Assembly (NCBI GenBank): GCA_021773175.1
Contig: JAJFKO010000010.1
Coordinates: 94,958 to 158,957, forward strand
DNA: 64,000 nucleotides
Direction: 5' to 3'
DNA from: Gammaproteobacteria bacterium
Lineage (GTDB): Bacteria; Pseudomonadota; Gammaproteobacteria; JAJFKO01
Position 1 is the stretch's first letter; each line of letters opens with the position of its first letter. A model generated the notes under the pieces. That model was not told the DNA's origin and made no database searches. It saw only the letters and a program-made list of their open reading frames with translations. Position numbers and translations under genes: made by a program. This document shows positions 29,601-38,600 of this stretch, piece by piece.

Positions 29601-30480
29601 AGCGCAACAAGAGTTTGCCGCAATTCAACAGCCAGATACGGGATTATTTGTTAAATTAAGTTTTGATATTGAGGAAAACGTAGCAGCACCATTTATTAAA
29701 GCCGGAGTAAGACCAAAAGTTGCTATCCTGCGTGAACAGGGTGTTAATGGTCAAACTGAAATGGCTGCAGCATTTCATCTGGCGGGCTTTGAATGTCATG
29801 ATGTGCACATGCAAGACTTACTTGAAGGTAATATAAAGTTAAATAGTTTTGTTGGTCTGGTTGCTTGTGGTGGTTTTTCATATGGTGATGTCCTTGGTGC
29901 CGGCCAAGGCTGGGCGAAAACGATTTTATTTCATAACAATTTAGCCGATCAGTTTGCTGAGTTTTTTCAGAATCCAAATACTTTTAGTCTTGGTGTGTGT
30001 AATGGTTGCCAAATGTTATCGCAGTTAAAATCTATGATTCCAGGTAGTGAAGCATGGCCAATATTTTTAGATAACAATTCTGGACAGTTTGAAGCACGTT
30101 TAGTTCAAGTTGAAGTGTGCGATTCACCGTCTATCTTTTTACAGAATATGCAAGGTTCACAAATGCCGATTGTTGTCGCGCATGGTGAAGGTCGTGCAGT
30201 CTGGGAAAATGCCGTACAGCAACAAGCTATGCCAGCAAATACTATCGCGATGCGTTATATTGATCATAATGGTAAAACAACAGAAATTTATCCTCATAAT
30301 CCTAACGGTAGTCCAGAAGGGGTTACCGGCTTAACCACGACTGATGGTCGTGTTACGATTATGATGCCGCATCCAGAGCGAGTATTTAGAGCCAGCCAAT
30401 TTTCTTGGCATCCTGATGACTGGCAAGAACGTTCACCATGGCTGCGTATGTTTGAGAATGCGAGACTTTGGATTAACTAA
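26602..30480 (+). CDS. purL: Phosphoribosylformylglycinamidine synthase
   Basis: It makes FGAM from FGAR in purine synthesis. I take the ATG at 26602 (1292 residues), where the protein begins [13 protein letters not shown], as in E. coli (MEILRGSPALSAFR). AGAAGG precedes it. The upstream in-frame ATG at 26554 adds 16 unrelated residues. The N-terminal and linker domains are followed by two AIR-synthase-like ATPase modules ([24 protein letters not shown] and [19 protein letters not shown]). A C-terminal glutaminase has the catalytic Cys in GVCNGCQML and HGEG and HPER motifs. It has the single-chain gammaproteobacterial form. Confidence 0.97.
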   Translation: [1292 protein letters not shown]

Positions 30481-30527
30481 GTAGTGGATGTAAAAATTTT
30501 TTATAAAAATAATAAGGAGTCATTCAT

Positions 30528-30920
30528 ATGGAAACAACACGCATAAAGTGTTTGAAAATAGCATTAGTCATTGTTGGTTTAATCTTTATATTTGGTTTGC
30601 CGTTATTAATGTTTTTCTGGCCATCGGGTTGGACATGGCTGCCACGACAATACGAATACGAACAAATGATCATGGTAGTGTATGCAACACTGGGTGCGTT
30701 TTTGATTTATGCCAGTAACAAACCGCACGAACATCGGAGCTTAATTTGGTTTACCATTATTTCTAGCTATCTACATGCTGCCGTGATGTTTGCACAAGCG
30801 ATGTTAAGCCCTGCAGATCATGCAAATCTATATGGTGACATTCCTGGATTATTTATTATTGCGATCGTATTGACAATTTTAATGTCGATACAAAAGCGTG
30901 ATAGTAAAAATATAAACTAA
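30528..30920 (+). CDS. Small conserved-type membrane protein
   Basis: The 130-residue protein has four hydrophobic segments (about 9-30, 48-62, 72-92, 108-122), with PRQYEYEQMIMVVYATLGAFLIYAS. I suspect a DUF6632-like family but cannot confirm it. Function is unknown. GGAG lies before the ATG. It lies between purL and the MITE-like element at 30926, which begins only 5 bases after the stop. Confidence 0.65.
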   Translation: METTRIKCLKIALVIVGLIFIFGLPLLMFFWPSGWTWLPRQYEYEQMIMVVYATLGAFLIYASNKPHEHRSLIWFTIISSYLHAAVMFAQAMLSPADHANLYGDIPGLFIIAIVLTILMSIQKRDSKNIN

Positions 30921-30925
30921 TCTAA

Positions 30926-31050
30926 TAGGACTTAGGATAAACACCAAAATTGAAGTGAGTGTGCTTTCTAAAAACCGAGAATACTACGTAATACGTGAGG
31001 GTTTTAGAAAGCACATTCAACGCAAAGAGTGATGTTTAGCGTAAGTCTTA
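30926..31050. mobile_element. MITE-like hairpin element A
   Basis: The terminal inverted repeats are TAGGACTTAGGATAAACA at 30926 and its near-complement ending at 31050. An inner arm GTGTGCTTTCTAAAA..TTTTAGAAAGCACA and CGTAATACG give one extended stem. The ends belong to the GGACTTACGATAAA family. The core matches element B at 32763. It carries no ORF and lies immediately upstream of alsS. Confidence 0.75.
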
Positions 31051-31097
31051 TATGATAGGATTTGTCGAAATAAAGTCTAAGCAAAGGGGAGCTGAAA

Positions 31098-32762
31098 ATG
31101 GCCAATAAGAAAAATAGTGGCGGTCATCTATTAATTAATTGTTTGAAAGCACAGGGTGTTAAATACATTTTTGGTATTCCTGGAGCAAAAATTGATGCTG
31201 TATTTGATGCAATCAATGATGTAGATGGTATTGAATTAATTTTATGTCGACATGAGCAGAATGCTTGTTTTATGGCAGCAATGATAGGACGTCTAACCGG
31301 CAATCCCGGGGTAGTATTGGTAACCTCTGGTCCAGGTGTTTCAAACTTAGCAACAGGTTTAATTACAGCGACGACTGAAGGCGATCCAATTGTTGCGATT
31401 GGAGGTAGTGTACCGCGTAATATGCAACTCAAACATACTCACCAAGGCATGGATAATGTCAGTCTCACAAAAAACATCACGAAGAGTAGCGTTGATGTTC
31501 TGGCTGCCGAAAATATTCCTGAAGTTGTTGACAATGCTTTTCGTACTGCAATTCAAGGTCGACCTGGGGCAACATTTATTAGTCTTCCACAAGATATCTC
31601 TTCTGGCGAAGTGAATATTGATATTATTGCTGCAAGTACCGAACTACAACAAGGTGCTGCCGATGACGCCCAAATCAATCAAGCAGCAGCTTTAACTAAT
31701 CAAGCTAAATTGCCTGTTATATTGCTCGGTTTAGATGCGAGCAAGCCAAAAATCACCACAGCCATTCGTAAGTTACTAGAAAATACCGCATTGCCTGTGG
31801 TTTCGACTTATCAAGCTGCTGGTGTGATTTCGCGAGGTTTATTAGATTGTTTTATTGGTCGTGTCGGGTTATTTAACAATCAGCCTGGCGATCATCTTTT
31901 ACAAGAAGCCGATGTGATTATCACTATAGGTTTTGATGCTGTTGAATATGACCCGATTATTTGGCACAAAGATTCTAAAGCAGAGATTATTCATATTGAT
32001 ACGGTGCCCGCTGAAATTGATCGTTGTTATCACCCTAAGCTTGAATTATTAGGCGATATTGCCAAAACATTAGCTATTCTTGGCAATGCTCTTAATAACC
32101 GTAAATCATTACTAGAACAAGATAATATCAAAGGGTTCAGAGAGGCGCTTCATCAGCAGATCCACAATATTCCATGTTCTGAAAAAATGCCTATGCACCC
32201 ATTACGCATCATTCATGACTTACAATCTGTTGTTGAAGACGACATGACGGTCTGTTGCGATATTGGCACACACTATATGTGGATGGCTCGAAATTTTTTA
32301 AGCTACCAACCACGACGTTTACTATTTAGTAATGGCCAACAAACATTAGGCGTTGCATTACCTTGGGCGATGGCGACCAATCTTGCTCGTCCTGGCGAAA
32401 AAGTTATTAGTGTTTCAGGTGATGGTGGGTTTTTATTTTCAGCGATGGAATTAGAAACGGCTGTACGTATAGGTTGTAATTTTGTGCATATCATCTGGCG
32501 TGATGGCTCTTATAACATGGTTGCGGCACAAGAACAGATGAAGTACAACCGTACTACTGGAGTTGAATTTGGTAAGATTGATATTGAAAAATTTGCTGAG
32601 AGTTTTGGTGCAAAAGGACATTTGATTAATAATGCTGATGAATTCTTGCCAACGTTAAAACAAGCTTTACAGACACCAGTTGTTACGTTAATCGATGTGC
32701 CTGTTGATTACAGTGATAATCAAAAATTATTTGAAACTATTGATTGGAATATGATTCACTAA
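31098..32762 (+). CDS. alsS: Acetolactate synthase, catabolic type
   Basis: TPP-dependent enzyme that joins two pyruvates to acetolactate. It matches the AlsS/BudB group: FGIPGAKIDAVFDA, RHEQNACFMAA, TSGPGVSNLATGL and THQGMDN. The TPP motif is GDGGFLFSAMELETAV. The 554-residue length fits. The biosynthetic regulatory subunit is absent, and no acetolactate decarboxylase gene is in the window. AlsS-type enzymes support acetoin or diacetyl formation and pH control. The stop abuts element B, and the doxX gene follows that element. Confidence 0.9.
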   Translation: MANKKNSGGHLLINCLKAQGVKYIFGIPGAKIDAVFDAINDVDGIELILCRHEQNACFMAAMIGRLTGNPGVVLVTSGPGVSNLATGLITATTEGDPIVAIGGSVPRNMQLKHTHQGMDNVSLTKNITKSSVDVLAAENIPEVVDNAFRTAIQGRPGATFISLPQDISSGEVNIDIIAASTELQQGAADDAQINQAAALTNQAKLPVILLGLDASKPKITTAIRKLLENTALPVVSTYQAAGVISRGLLDCFIGRVGLFNNQPGDHLLQEADVIITIGFDAVEYDPIIWHKDSKAEIIHIDTVPAEIDRCYHPKLELLGDIAKTLAILGNALNNRKSLLEQDNIKGFREALHQQIHNIPCSEKMPMHPLRIIHDLQSVVEDDMTVCCDIGTHYMWMARNFLSYQPRRLLFSNGQQTLGVALPWAMATNLARPGEKVISVSGDGGFLFSAMELETAVRIGCNFVHIIWRDGSYNMVAAQEQMKYNRTTGVEFGKIDIEKFAESFGAKGHLINNADEFLPTLKQALQTPVVTLIDVPVDYSDNQKLFETIDWNMIH

Positions 32763-32904
32763 CAGGAGCTACTCTAAATACCAATCTCTTCGTTTACCCG
32801 GAGGGCACAGGCAGCATGTTTTCTAAAAGCCTCACGTATTGTATATAATATCGTCTTTTAGACAACATGCTTACCTCAACCTTGGTTATTTAGTGTGGCT
32901 CCTG
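32763..32904. mobile_element. MITE-like hairpin element B
   Basis: Terminal inverted repeats CAGGAGCTACTCTAAATA (left) and TATTTAGTGTGGCTCCTG (right) enclose inner arms GCATGTTTTCTAAAA and TTTTAGACAACATGC. Its central strand TTCTAAAAGCCTCACGTATT is close to the core of element A read in reverse. It starts directly after the alsS stop codon and ends 18 bases before the next gene. Confidence 0.75.
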
Positions 32905-32922
32905 AACTAAAGGAATTGAATA

Positions 32923-33393
32923 ATGCAAAATATTGATGTGATGGCTTGGTTGGTATTACGAATCGTTTATGCGTGGATGTTTCTCTATCCAATTCCCGGT
33001 TTACTTAAAGACTGGCAAACCACGGTAGCCGGGACTTCATTATTATTTCCATGGTTCAGTAATCTATTTGCAATTTTTTCTGTTGCGGGAATGTTTGTAG
33101 GTTCATTATCTATTTTGTTGGGTTTCTATGCTCAGATTGGTGGTTTAATTCTGTGTTTGTTTAGTTTGGGTGGAGCTGTTGTGCATTATAAACTATCGAA
33201 AATAGCAGAAACGGCAACGATAAAATCAACCTTATCAGCAGAAGATGTTAGTACTGTTAACCAACTTAAAACATTATTACAAGTTGGGCATGTTACGTCA
33301 GCACAAAAGAATATTCCTTTGGCAGCAGTAGGTTTTTTCTTTTTCATAATGAGTGCAGGACCATTAAGCATAACAAGTAAAATTTTATTTTAG
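32923..33393 (+). CDS. DoxX family membrane protein
   Basis: The 156-residue protein has four hydrophobic helices. The pattern VLRIVYAWMFLYPIPGLLKDW, a helix with MFVGSLSILLGFYAQIGGLILCLFSLGGAVVHYK and a terminal helix matches DoxX-like proteins, which often work in redox or quinone-linked membrane complexes. The role is unknown. It follows element B and overlaps no neighbour. The next gene starts 12 bases after its stop. Confidence 0.7.
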   Translation: MQNIDVMAWLVLRIVYAWMFLYPIPGLLKDWQTTVAGTSLLFPWFSNLFAIFSVAGMFVGSLSILLGFYAQIGGLILCLFSLGGAVVHYKLSKIAETATIKSTLSAEDVSTVNQLKTLLQVGHVTSAQKNIPLAAVGFFFFIMSAGPLSITSKILF

Positions 33394-33405
33394 GAGACTA
33401 TCATC

Positions 33406-33801
33406 ATGTCAGAACAAGACAAGAGTGAGCGTTATCATAAAGGTTTGCAACAAATGCGTAAGCAGTTGGGCAGTAAAGCTGATGAATATGTAAAAACCAT
33501 CGAAGACTTTTCTGAGATCTTTGGGCGAGTGAATGTGGAGTTTCCATTTGGAGACTTATATACGCGCGAAGATGTTTTAGATTTACGGACCAGAGAAATA
33601 GCAACGGTCGCTGCATTAACGGTACAAGGCTTTTCATTACCGCAATTACGGGTACATATTGTGGCGGCTCTAAATTCTGGTGCGACACGTGAAGAAGTCG
33701 TTGAAATTATCACACAAATGATCGCTTATGCAGGCTTTCCTGCCGCAACTAATGCTTTGATGACAGCAAAATCTGTATTTGAAGAATTAGATAATGAGTA
33801 A
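33406..33801 (+). CDS. Carboxymuconolactone decarboxylase (CMD) family protein
   Basis: The 131-residue helical protein has the CMD core: LDLRTREIATVAALTVQG, LRVHIVAALNSGATREEVVEIITQMIAYAGFPAATNAL. This matches PcaC-like members in length and pattern. The thiol pair (CxxC) of AhpD-type peroxidases is absent, so it is not AhpD. It follows the DoxX-like gene by 12 bases, and DoxX and CMD genes can form small redox operons. Substrate unknown. Confidence 0.85.
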   Translation: MSEQDKSERYHKGLQQMRKQLGSKADEYVKTIEDFSEIFGRVNVEFPFGDLYTREDVLDLRTREIATVAALTVQGFSLPQLRVHIVAALNSGATREEVVEIITQMIAYAGFPAATNALMTAKSVFEELDNE

Positions 33802-33831
33802 TATTAACCAAATATAAATAAGGCCTATTCT

Positions 33832-34476
33832 ATGCAAACATATCAACGTGAGTTTATTGAATTTTTGTTAAAACGTGATGTCTTAAAATTTGGTGAGTTC
33901 ACCTTGAAGTCTGGACGCATTAGTCCTTATTTCTTTAATGCTGGCTTATTCAATACCGGAGATGATTTGGCAAAAATAGGTGATTTCTATGCTGAAGCGA
34001 TCCTTAATTCTGCTATTGAATTTGATGTTTTGTATGGCCCAGCCTATAAAGGCATTCCACTAGCGTGTTCTGCCGCTGTAGCATTAGCGACAAATCATAA
34101 TAACAATATTCCCTATAGCTTTAATCGTAAAGAAGCCAAAGATCATGGTGAAGGTGGCCAAATTGTCGGAGCCAGTATTACCGGGAAGCGTATATTGCTT
34201 ATTGACGATGTTATCACGGCGGGTACAGCGATTCGTGAGTCTATGCAGATTCTTGAGGCTGAGCAAGCAACGCTAGCGGGTATTGTTATTGCCTTAGATC
34301 GGCAAGAGCGCGGTCAGGGTGATCGTTCTGCTATTGAAGAGGTTTCTACTCAATATAATGTACCAGTTATTAATATTGTTTCTCTTCAGGACATTATTAA
34401 TTTTGTGGGACAAGATCCAGAGCTTCGAGGTCACATAGAAGCAATAGAATGCTATAAGAATCAATATGGTACTTAA
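33832..34476 (+). CDS. pyrE: Orotate phosphoribosyltransferase
   Basis: It converts orotate and PRPP to OMP in pyrimidine synthesis. It has the [15 protein letters not shown]-terminal signature, the catalytic lysine loop [13 protein letters not shown], and the PRPP-binding motif [13 protein letters not shown]. The 214-residue length is normal. It follows the CMD gene by 30 bases on the same strand, with an unrelated function, so co-transcription may be incidental. Confidence 0.95.
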   Translation: MQTYQREFIEFLLKRDVLKFGEFTLKSGRISPYFFNAGLFNTGDDLAKIGDFYAEAILNSAIEFDVLYGPAYKGIPLACSAAVALATNHNNNIPYSFNRKEAKDHGEGGQIVGASITGKRILLIDDVITAGTAIRESMQILEAEQATLAGIVIALDRQERGQGDRSAIEEVSTQYNVPVINIVSLQDIINFVGQDPELRGHIEAIECYKNQYGT

Positions 34477-34703
34477 TTCTAGTCCAAGCATCTCATTAAA
34501 AACTCTATTCCTCATCTAATCTAGCTTAGCCGCTCTTGGTAACTCTAGAGTTATGCATTTGTTTTACATATCATTTTCTAAATCGCTTAATTAAAAAATA
34601 TATTAAAGAAATATGTCATTTATTCGAACTTTCACCCAACTATCCTGTCAAAAATATTACACAAAGGGTTTTTATTCAAAGAATTGGAAGGTAGAGGTGT
34701 ATC
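34477..34703. other. Leader region of the RTX-type gene
   Basis: This 227-base region has a 14-base palindrome TAACTCTAGAGTTA (34540-34553), which might be an operator, and AT-rich sequence toward the start codon. I see no terminator or second ORF. TAGAGGTG gives a ribosome site before the ATG. Confidence 0.45.
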
Positions 34704-37550
34704 ATGAGCATTCAAATAGGTTCGAGCGGCGACGATACCATTAATGGTGGAGATGGTAGTGATATTTCCGTGGGTGGTCGCGGCGACGACACAATTAATA
34801 GTGGTGATGGCAATGATATCGCGATTGGTGGTTCTGGTGATGACACCATAAATGCTGGCGATGGTAATGATATCGCGATTGGTGGTCGTGGAAATGACAC
34901 CATTAATGCCGGAGATGGTAACGATTTTGCAAGTGGCGGTTCCGGGAATGATACTATTGATGGCGGTGGCGGTAATGATTTTTTGCTTGGTGGTAGAGGT
35001 AATGATGATATCAGTGGCGGTAGCGGCAATGATTTTATTATTGCAGGTTCCGGTAATGATATCCTTCGATATAATGCTAGTGAGAATGTGGGGAATTATG
35101 ATCTTTATTTAGGTGGTCGGGGCCAAGATACTCTTGTCCTTGACTTATCTCAAGAGCTATACAATTCAGAAGCATTCCAATCAGATTTAGCAAGATTTAG
35201 TGATAATAGTTTCTGGAAAGCATTTTCATTTTCTGCCTTTGGATTAAAAGTACATAGTATTGAAAATATTAATGTTGGTGTCTTTGCTCAAGCTGACTCT
35301 TACACATCAAATGAAGATCAAATTTTAAATGTTTCTGCAGCGAATGGTTTATTGGCAAATGACTTTGATGTCGATGGTGACAGTTTCGAAGTCGTTGCTT
35401 TTGATGCAATTACCGCACAAGGCAATGCTGTTGCAGTTAATGCTGATGGTAGCTTTAGTTTTACACCTCAAACAGATTTTGCTTTTGATGATAGCTTCAC
35501 TTATACCATTGAAGACAGTTTTGGTATTCAACGTACAGAAAACGTTTCATTATTTGTCGACCCAGTTGCCGATACACCCGATTTAGTAGTGAGTGATAGT
35601 AATGGTCTTGAAGGTGACCTCATTGCTATTAATATTGATGCGGCTTTAACAGATACGAGTGGTCGTGAAAGCTTAAGTATCGAGTTTTCTAGTGTGCCGC
35701 TTGATGCTTCATTTGTAGACTCTCTCGGCAATAGCGTGGGACAAAACGATGGTGCTGGTAACTGGAATTTTTCATCTAGTGAATTGAATGATTTATTCCT
35801 GTTAAGTGGTAATAGTGCTACGCAGGCTGCAGAAGCTGCTAATGTAAGTATTGATGCATTTCAGGCACAGCAAGTTGAATTAGCACAGGCTCAAGCGGAT
35901 TTGGCAAGTGCTGTTGTAGCTGTGGAAGCTAGTGAAGCGAGTGTGGCACAAGCACAAGTGGATGTTTCTAGTGCCTCGAGTGTTTTGAGTGCAGCAAATT
36001 CTGATCTCTCTGCACAACAAACACAACTTGTTTCTGAAACTGCAGATTTAAATAATTTAAACAATGAACTGAGCTCAATTAACGCCTCTCAATCAGCTAA
36101 TGCTGCTGAAACTGCTGGTGCACAGGCTAATCTAGGTGTATTAAATACCGCATTAGCTGCAACACAAAGTGAGATTGCTAGTAAGAATGCTGCAAAACAG
36201 CTAGTTGATGCTGAAATTACAAGTTTAGACGATCAGATTGATGCACATACTGCTGAAATTAGTAGTTTACAAGCTGATGTGCAAACAAACGCTGCTCAAC
36301 TCACTAGTCTTGATGCTCAAGAGTTAGCTCTACAAAGTGACTTAAATGCTGCGAATAGTGATGTTAGTGGTATTGATGCTCAACTTGTTACATTAAATGC
36401 AGAATTACAAGCGCTATTAGATCAACAATCTGGCGGCGGCGACGGAGATGCTGTTGAGGACACTGGCGACGGCGGAGATGTTGTTGAGGACACTGGCGGC
36501 GGCGGAGATCTTGTTGAGGACACTGACGACGGCGGAGATCTTGTTGAGGACACTGGTGGCGGCGGAGATGTTGTTGAGGACACTGACGGCGGCGGTGATC
36601 TTGTTGAGAACACTGGTGGCGGCGGAATTGAAGCTCCAAATAGCGAGGTTCCAAATAGCGAAGTTCCAAATAGCGAAGTTCCAAATGATGAAATTCCAAA
36701 TGATGAAATTCCAAATGATGAGATTCCAGATAATGAAGTTCCAAATGATGAAACTCCAAATGATGAAATTCCAGATAATGAAGTTCCAACACCAACTGAT
36801 CCGCCTCTTGAACAACAAATTGCGGCTAAACAGGCTGAAATAGCTGCTGCTGAAGCAGAACTTGTTACAGCAAATGCTTTAGTTGATAGTTTAGAGGCTG
36901 ATATTGTTGCGATAGATGCTCAGCAAAGTACTGTTCAAAGTGCAATTGATGGTTTAAATGCTGATATCGCTGTTGAACAATCTGCAAGTAGTGCTGCAAG
37001 TGAGCAAAAAGCAATAAAACAAGCAGAGAGTGCCCAGTTAGCCGATGATATTGCTGTTCTAGAAGCAAGTGAGGCTGATAGTGAAGCCACGGTTTTATTA
37101 CAAGAAAGTCAAATTTCTGATTTACAAGTTGAGTTGGCGGCTTTAGACCAACAAGCAAGTGCACAACAAACTGCGATTAGTGCTCAAGAAGTTGTTGTTA
37201 CTACTGCGGAAGCAGATGTTGCGACAGCTAGCGATGCGGTTGCTAATGCTGAAACAGGCGTGAGTGATGCTGAAGACAATCTTTCTACAGAGAATACTAA
37301 TTTAAGCAATGCTCAACAAGATGAAAGTGCAGCAAATGATAATGTTAATACTGAAAATAACGAAACAAATACGGCAGAAAACGATGCTAATGATGCTGTT
37401 GATGATGCGAATGATGCTGAAGCAAATAATGATGCAATCATTAATGTTAGTGTTACCTCGACCGAGCCATTTAATGATGATATGGCGGTAGTTGTCGATG
37501 TCATTAATATTGATATTTCATCTTCTGTTGAAGTCGATGCGATATTATAA
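34704..37550 (+). CDS. Large RTX-repeat and coiled-coil surface or secreted protein
   Basis: The 948-residue protein begins at once with glycine-rich RTX nonapeptides of GGxGxDxux type (about 5-120: [15 protein letters not shown] and so on). A cadherin/VCBS-like domain is at about 195-290 ([24 protein letters not shown]). Long coiled coils are at about 370-570 and 700-915, rich in Ala/Gln/Asp. Between them lie two repeat tracts: a 10-residue G/D/V/E repeat (about 577-641) and a 5-residue PN(S/D)E(V/I) repeat (about 645-694). There is no N-terminal signal. The acidic C-terminus ([14 protein letters not shown]) would fit a type I signal. RTX blocks normally lie near the C-terminus, so the N-terminal placement is odd. 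It may be an adhesin or filament, but the function is unproven. Confidence 0.75.
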   Translation: MSIQIGSSGDDTINGGDGSDISVGGRGDDTINSGDGNDIAIGGSGDDTINAGDGNDIAIGGRGNDTINAGDGNDFASGGSGNDTIDGGGGNDFLLGGRGNDDISGGSGNDFIIAGSGNDILRYNASENVGNYDLYLGGRGQDTLVLDLSQELYNSEAFQSDLARFSDNSFWKAFSFSAFGLKVHSIENINVGVFAQADSYTSNEDQILNVSAANGLLANDFDVDGDSFEVVAFDAITAQGNAVAVNADGSFSFTPQTDFAFDDSFTYTIEDSFGIQRTENVSLFVDPVADTPDLVVSDSNGLEGDLIAINIDAALTDTSGRESLSIEFSSVPLDASFVDSLGNSVGQNDGAGNWNFSSSELNDLFLLSGNSATQAAEAANVSIDAFQAQQVELAQAQADLASAVVAVEASEASVAQAQVDVSSASSVLSAANSDLSAQQTQLVSETADLNNLNNELSSINASQSANAAETAGAQANLGVLNTALAATQSEIASKNAAKQLVDAEITSLDDQIDAHTAEISSLQADVQTNAAQLTSLDAQELALQSDLNAANSDVSGIDAQLVTLNAELQALLDQQSGGGDGDAVEDTGDGGDVVEDTGGGGDLVEDTDDGGDLVEDTGGGGDVVEDTDGGGDLVENTGGGGIEAPNSEVPNSEVPNSEVPNDEIPNDEIPNDEIPDNEVPNDETPNDEIPDNEVPTPTDPPLEQQIAAKQAEIAAAEAELVTANALVDSLEADIVAIDAQQSTVQSAIDGLNADIAVEQSASSAASEQKAIKQAESAQLADDIAVLEASEADSEATVLLQESQISDLQVELAALDQQASAQQTAISAQEVVVTTAEADVATASDAVANAETGVSDAEDNLSTENTNLSNAQQDESAANDNVNTENNETNTAENDANDAVDDANDAEANNDAIINVSVTSTEPFNDDMAVVVDVINIDISSSVEVDAIL
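36432..36626 (+). repeat. 30-base in-frame tandem repeat in the RTX gene
   Basis: Six to seven copies of a 30-base unit (GGAGATGTTGTTGAGGACACT plus GGC codons) encode [14 protein letters not shown] decamers. Copies vary at only a few bases, which suggests recent expansion and contraction. It produces spurious long antisense frames. Confidence 0.85.
36636..36785 (+). repeat. 15-base in-frame tandem repeat in the RTX gene
   Basis: Ten copies of a 15-base unit (CCAAATAGCGAAGTT and variants) encode the pentapeptides [10 protein letters not shown] and PDNEV. This follows the 30-base tract after nine bases. Length variation between isolates is likely, and the frame is kept because 15 is a multiple of 3. 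Confidence 0.88.
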
Positions 37551-37559
37551 TCATCATAG

Positions 37560-37596
37560 AGGCTGGACCCTAAATATAGAGCTTAGGGTTCAGCCT
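37560..37596. terminator. Bidirectional terminator between the RTX gene and argP
   Basis: AGGCTGGACCCTAA (37560-37573) pairs with TTAGGGTTCAGCCT (37583-37596) with one G-T pair around a 9-base loop. TCTTTGT follows on the plus strand. It overlaps the last codons of the convergent argP-like gene. Confidence 0.8.
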
Positions 37597-38485
37597 TCTT
37601 TGTATCTAACAACCTATCTTTCGCTATTTTAATAATATATGCATTAAATTGTTTATATAAAGCCGGTTGAATGGCCCAGTGGTGCCAATATAGGGGCATT
37701 TTCCAGATTTTAGTTGGAAAAAGCTGTTGTAGCTTGCCAGTTTTTAATTCGTGCTCAATGTCAATTCTTGGAATCAATGCATAACCATAGCCGCGGATAG
37801 CAAATTCTCGAAAGCCAGCAACTGAAGGGACCACATGACATTGCGGATGTGCTTCATCAATATCAAAGAATTTTTTCATATATCGATCATGTAGTTTGTC
37901 ATTATTATCGAAAATAACAGCAGGTGCAGATAACAGATTTTGGCGGTTATTTTTCTTTTTAAAATACTGTTGCTTAAATTCAGGGGAGGCGACCATAACA
38001 TAATCCATATTGCCTAATGGTGTAACATGACAACCACTAATAGCCTGACTTGATGTCGATAAGCAAGCAGCTGCTAAACCTTTTTTTAAATATTCTTGCG
38101 TAATTTCTTGATCATCAGCAATAATCTCTAACATGATCTTTGAGAAAATAGGCGACTGAGCAATGACTTTGATGAACCATGTTTCAAGGCTATCGCGATT
38201 AATAGCGATAGTAATGCGCGGCAAGGTTTGCCAATCATTAATTTGGGCATTGAGATTATCTTCTAACAGCATGAGCTGTTTGAAATGACCTAATAAAGAC
38301 TCACCAAGTTGAGTAGATTTGTAAGGGTGGGTACGAATTAATAATGGCGTTCCATAGAAATTCTCGATGACTTTAATTCTTTGTGAGATAGCAGATTGTG
38401 TTATATGTAACTTCTTCGCTGCGAGTTCAAAGCTTTGTAATTGGATGACTGTAAATAGCGCTTCTAAGCCTCGATAGTCCAGCAT
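37583..38485 (-). CDS. argP: LysR-type regulator, ArgP-like
   Basis: A 300-residue LysR regulator. The N-terminal winged helix is LDYRGLEALFTVIQLQSFELAAKKLHITQSAISQRIKVIE. E. coli ArgP/IciA regulates argO in response to arginine and lysine, and has the same start and helix. It is divergent from the ArgO-like exporter with 115 bases between, which is the same arrangement expected for a regulator and target. The effector domain (about 90-300) is full length. The name follows similarity and context, and IciA-type relatives remain possible. Confidence 0.85.
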   Translation of the reverse strand: MLDYRGLEALFTVIQLQSFELAAKKLHITQSAISQRIKVIENFYGTPLLIRTHPYKSTQLGESLLGHFKQLMLLEDNLNAQINDWQTLPRITIAINRDSLETWFIKVIAQSPIFSKIMLEIIADDQEITQEYLKKGLAAACLSTSSQAISGCHVTPLGNMDYVMVASPEFKQQYFKKKNNRQNLLSAPAVIFDNNDKLHDRYMKKFFDIDEAHPQCHVVPSVAGFREFAIRGYGYALIPRIDIEHELKTGKLQQLFPTKIWKMPLYWHHWAIQPALYKQFNAYIIKIAKDRLLDTKKAEP

Positions 38486-38600
38486 AATTTTACTCTCATT
38501 AATATTTCTAATGATTCATTAATATAATTCATTTTCCTTATAGCACTTATTTGGTTAGAATTCCAGCATGAATGAATAAGAGCAGCTTGGGGACAGCAAT

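Noticed and set aside
34600..34700. PmrA-like box before the RTX gene
   Set aside because: TTAAT and TTAAA occur, but 16 bases apart, so the spacing is wrong.
36432..36785. Regular direct repeats as a CRISPR array
   Set aside because: Units are contiguous without unique spacers, in-frame within a protein gene, and multiples of three.
36388..36818. Two long antisense frames of about 130 residues
   Set aside because: They are read through the 30- and 15-base tandem repeats of the RTX gene, giving Ile/Trp/His-rich periodic peptides. They have no ribosome site and match no family.
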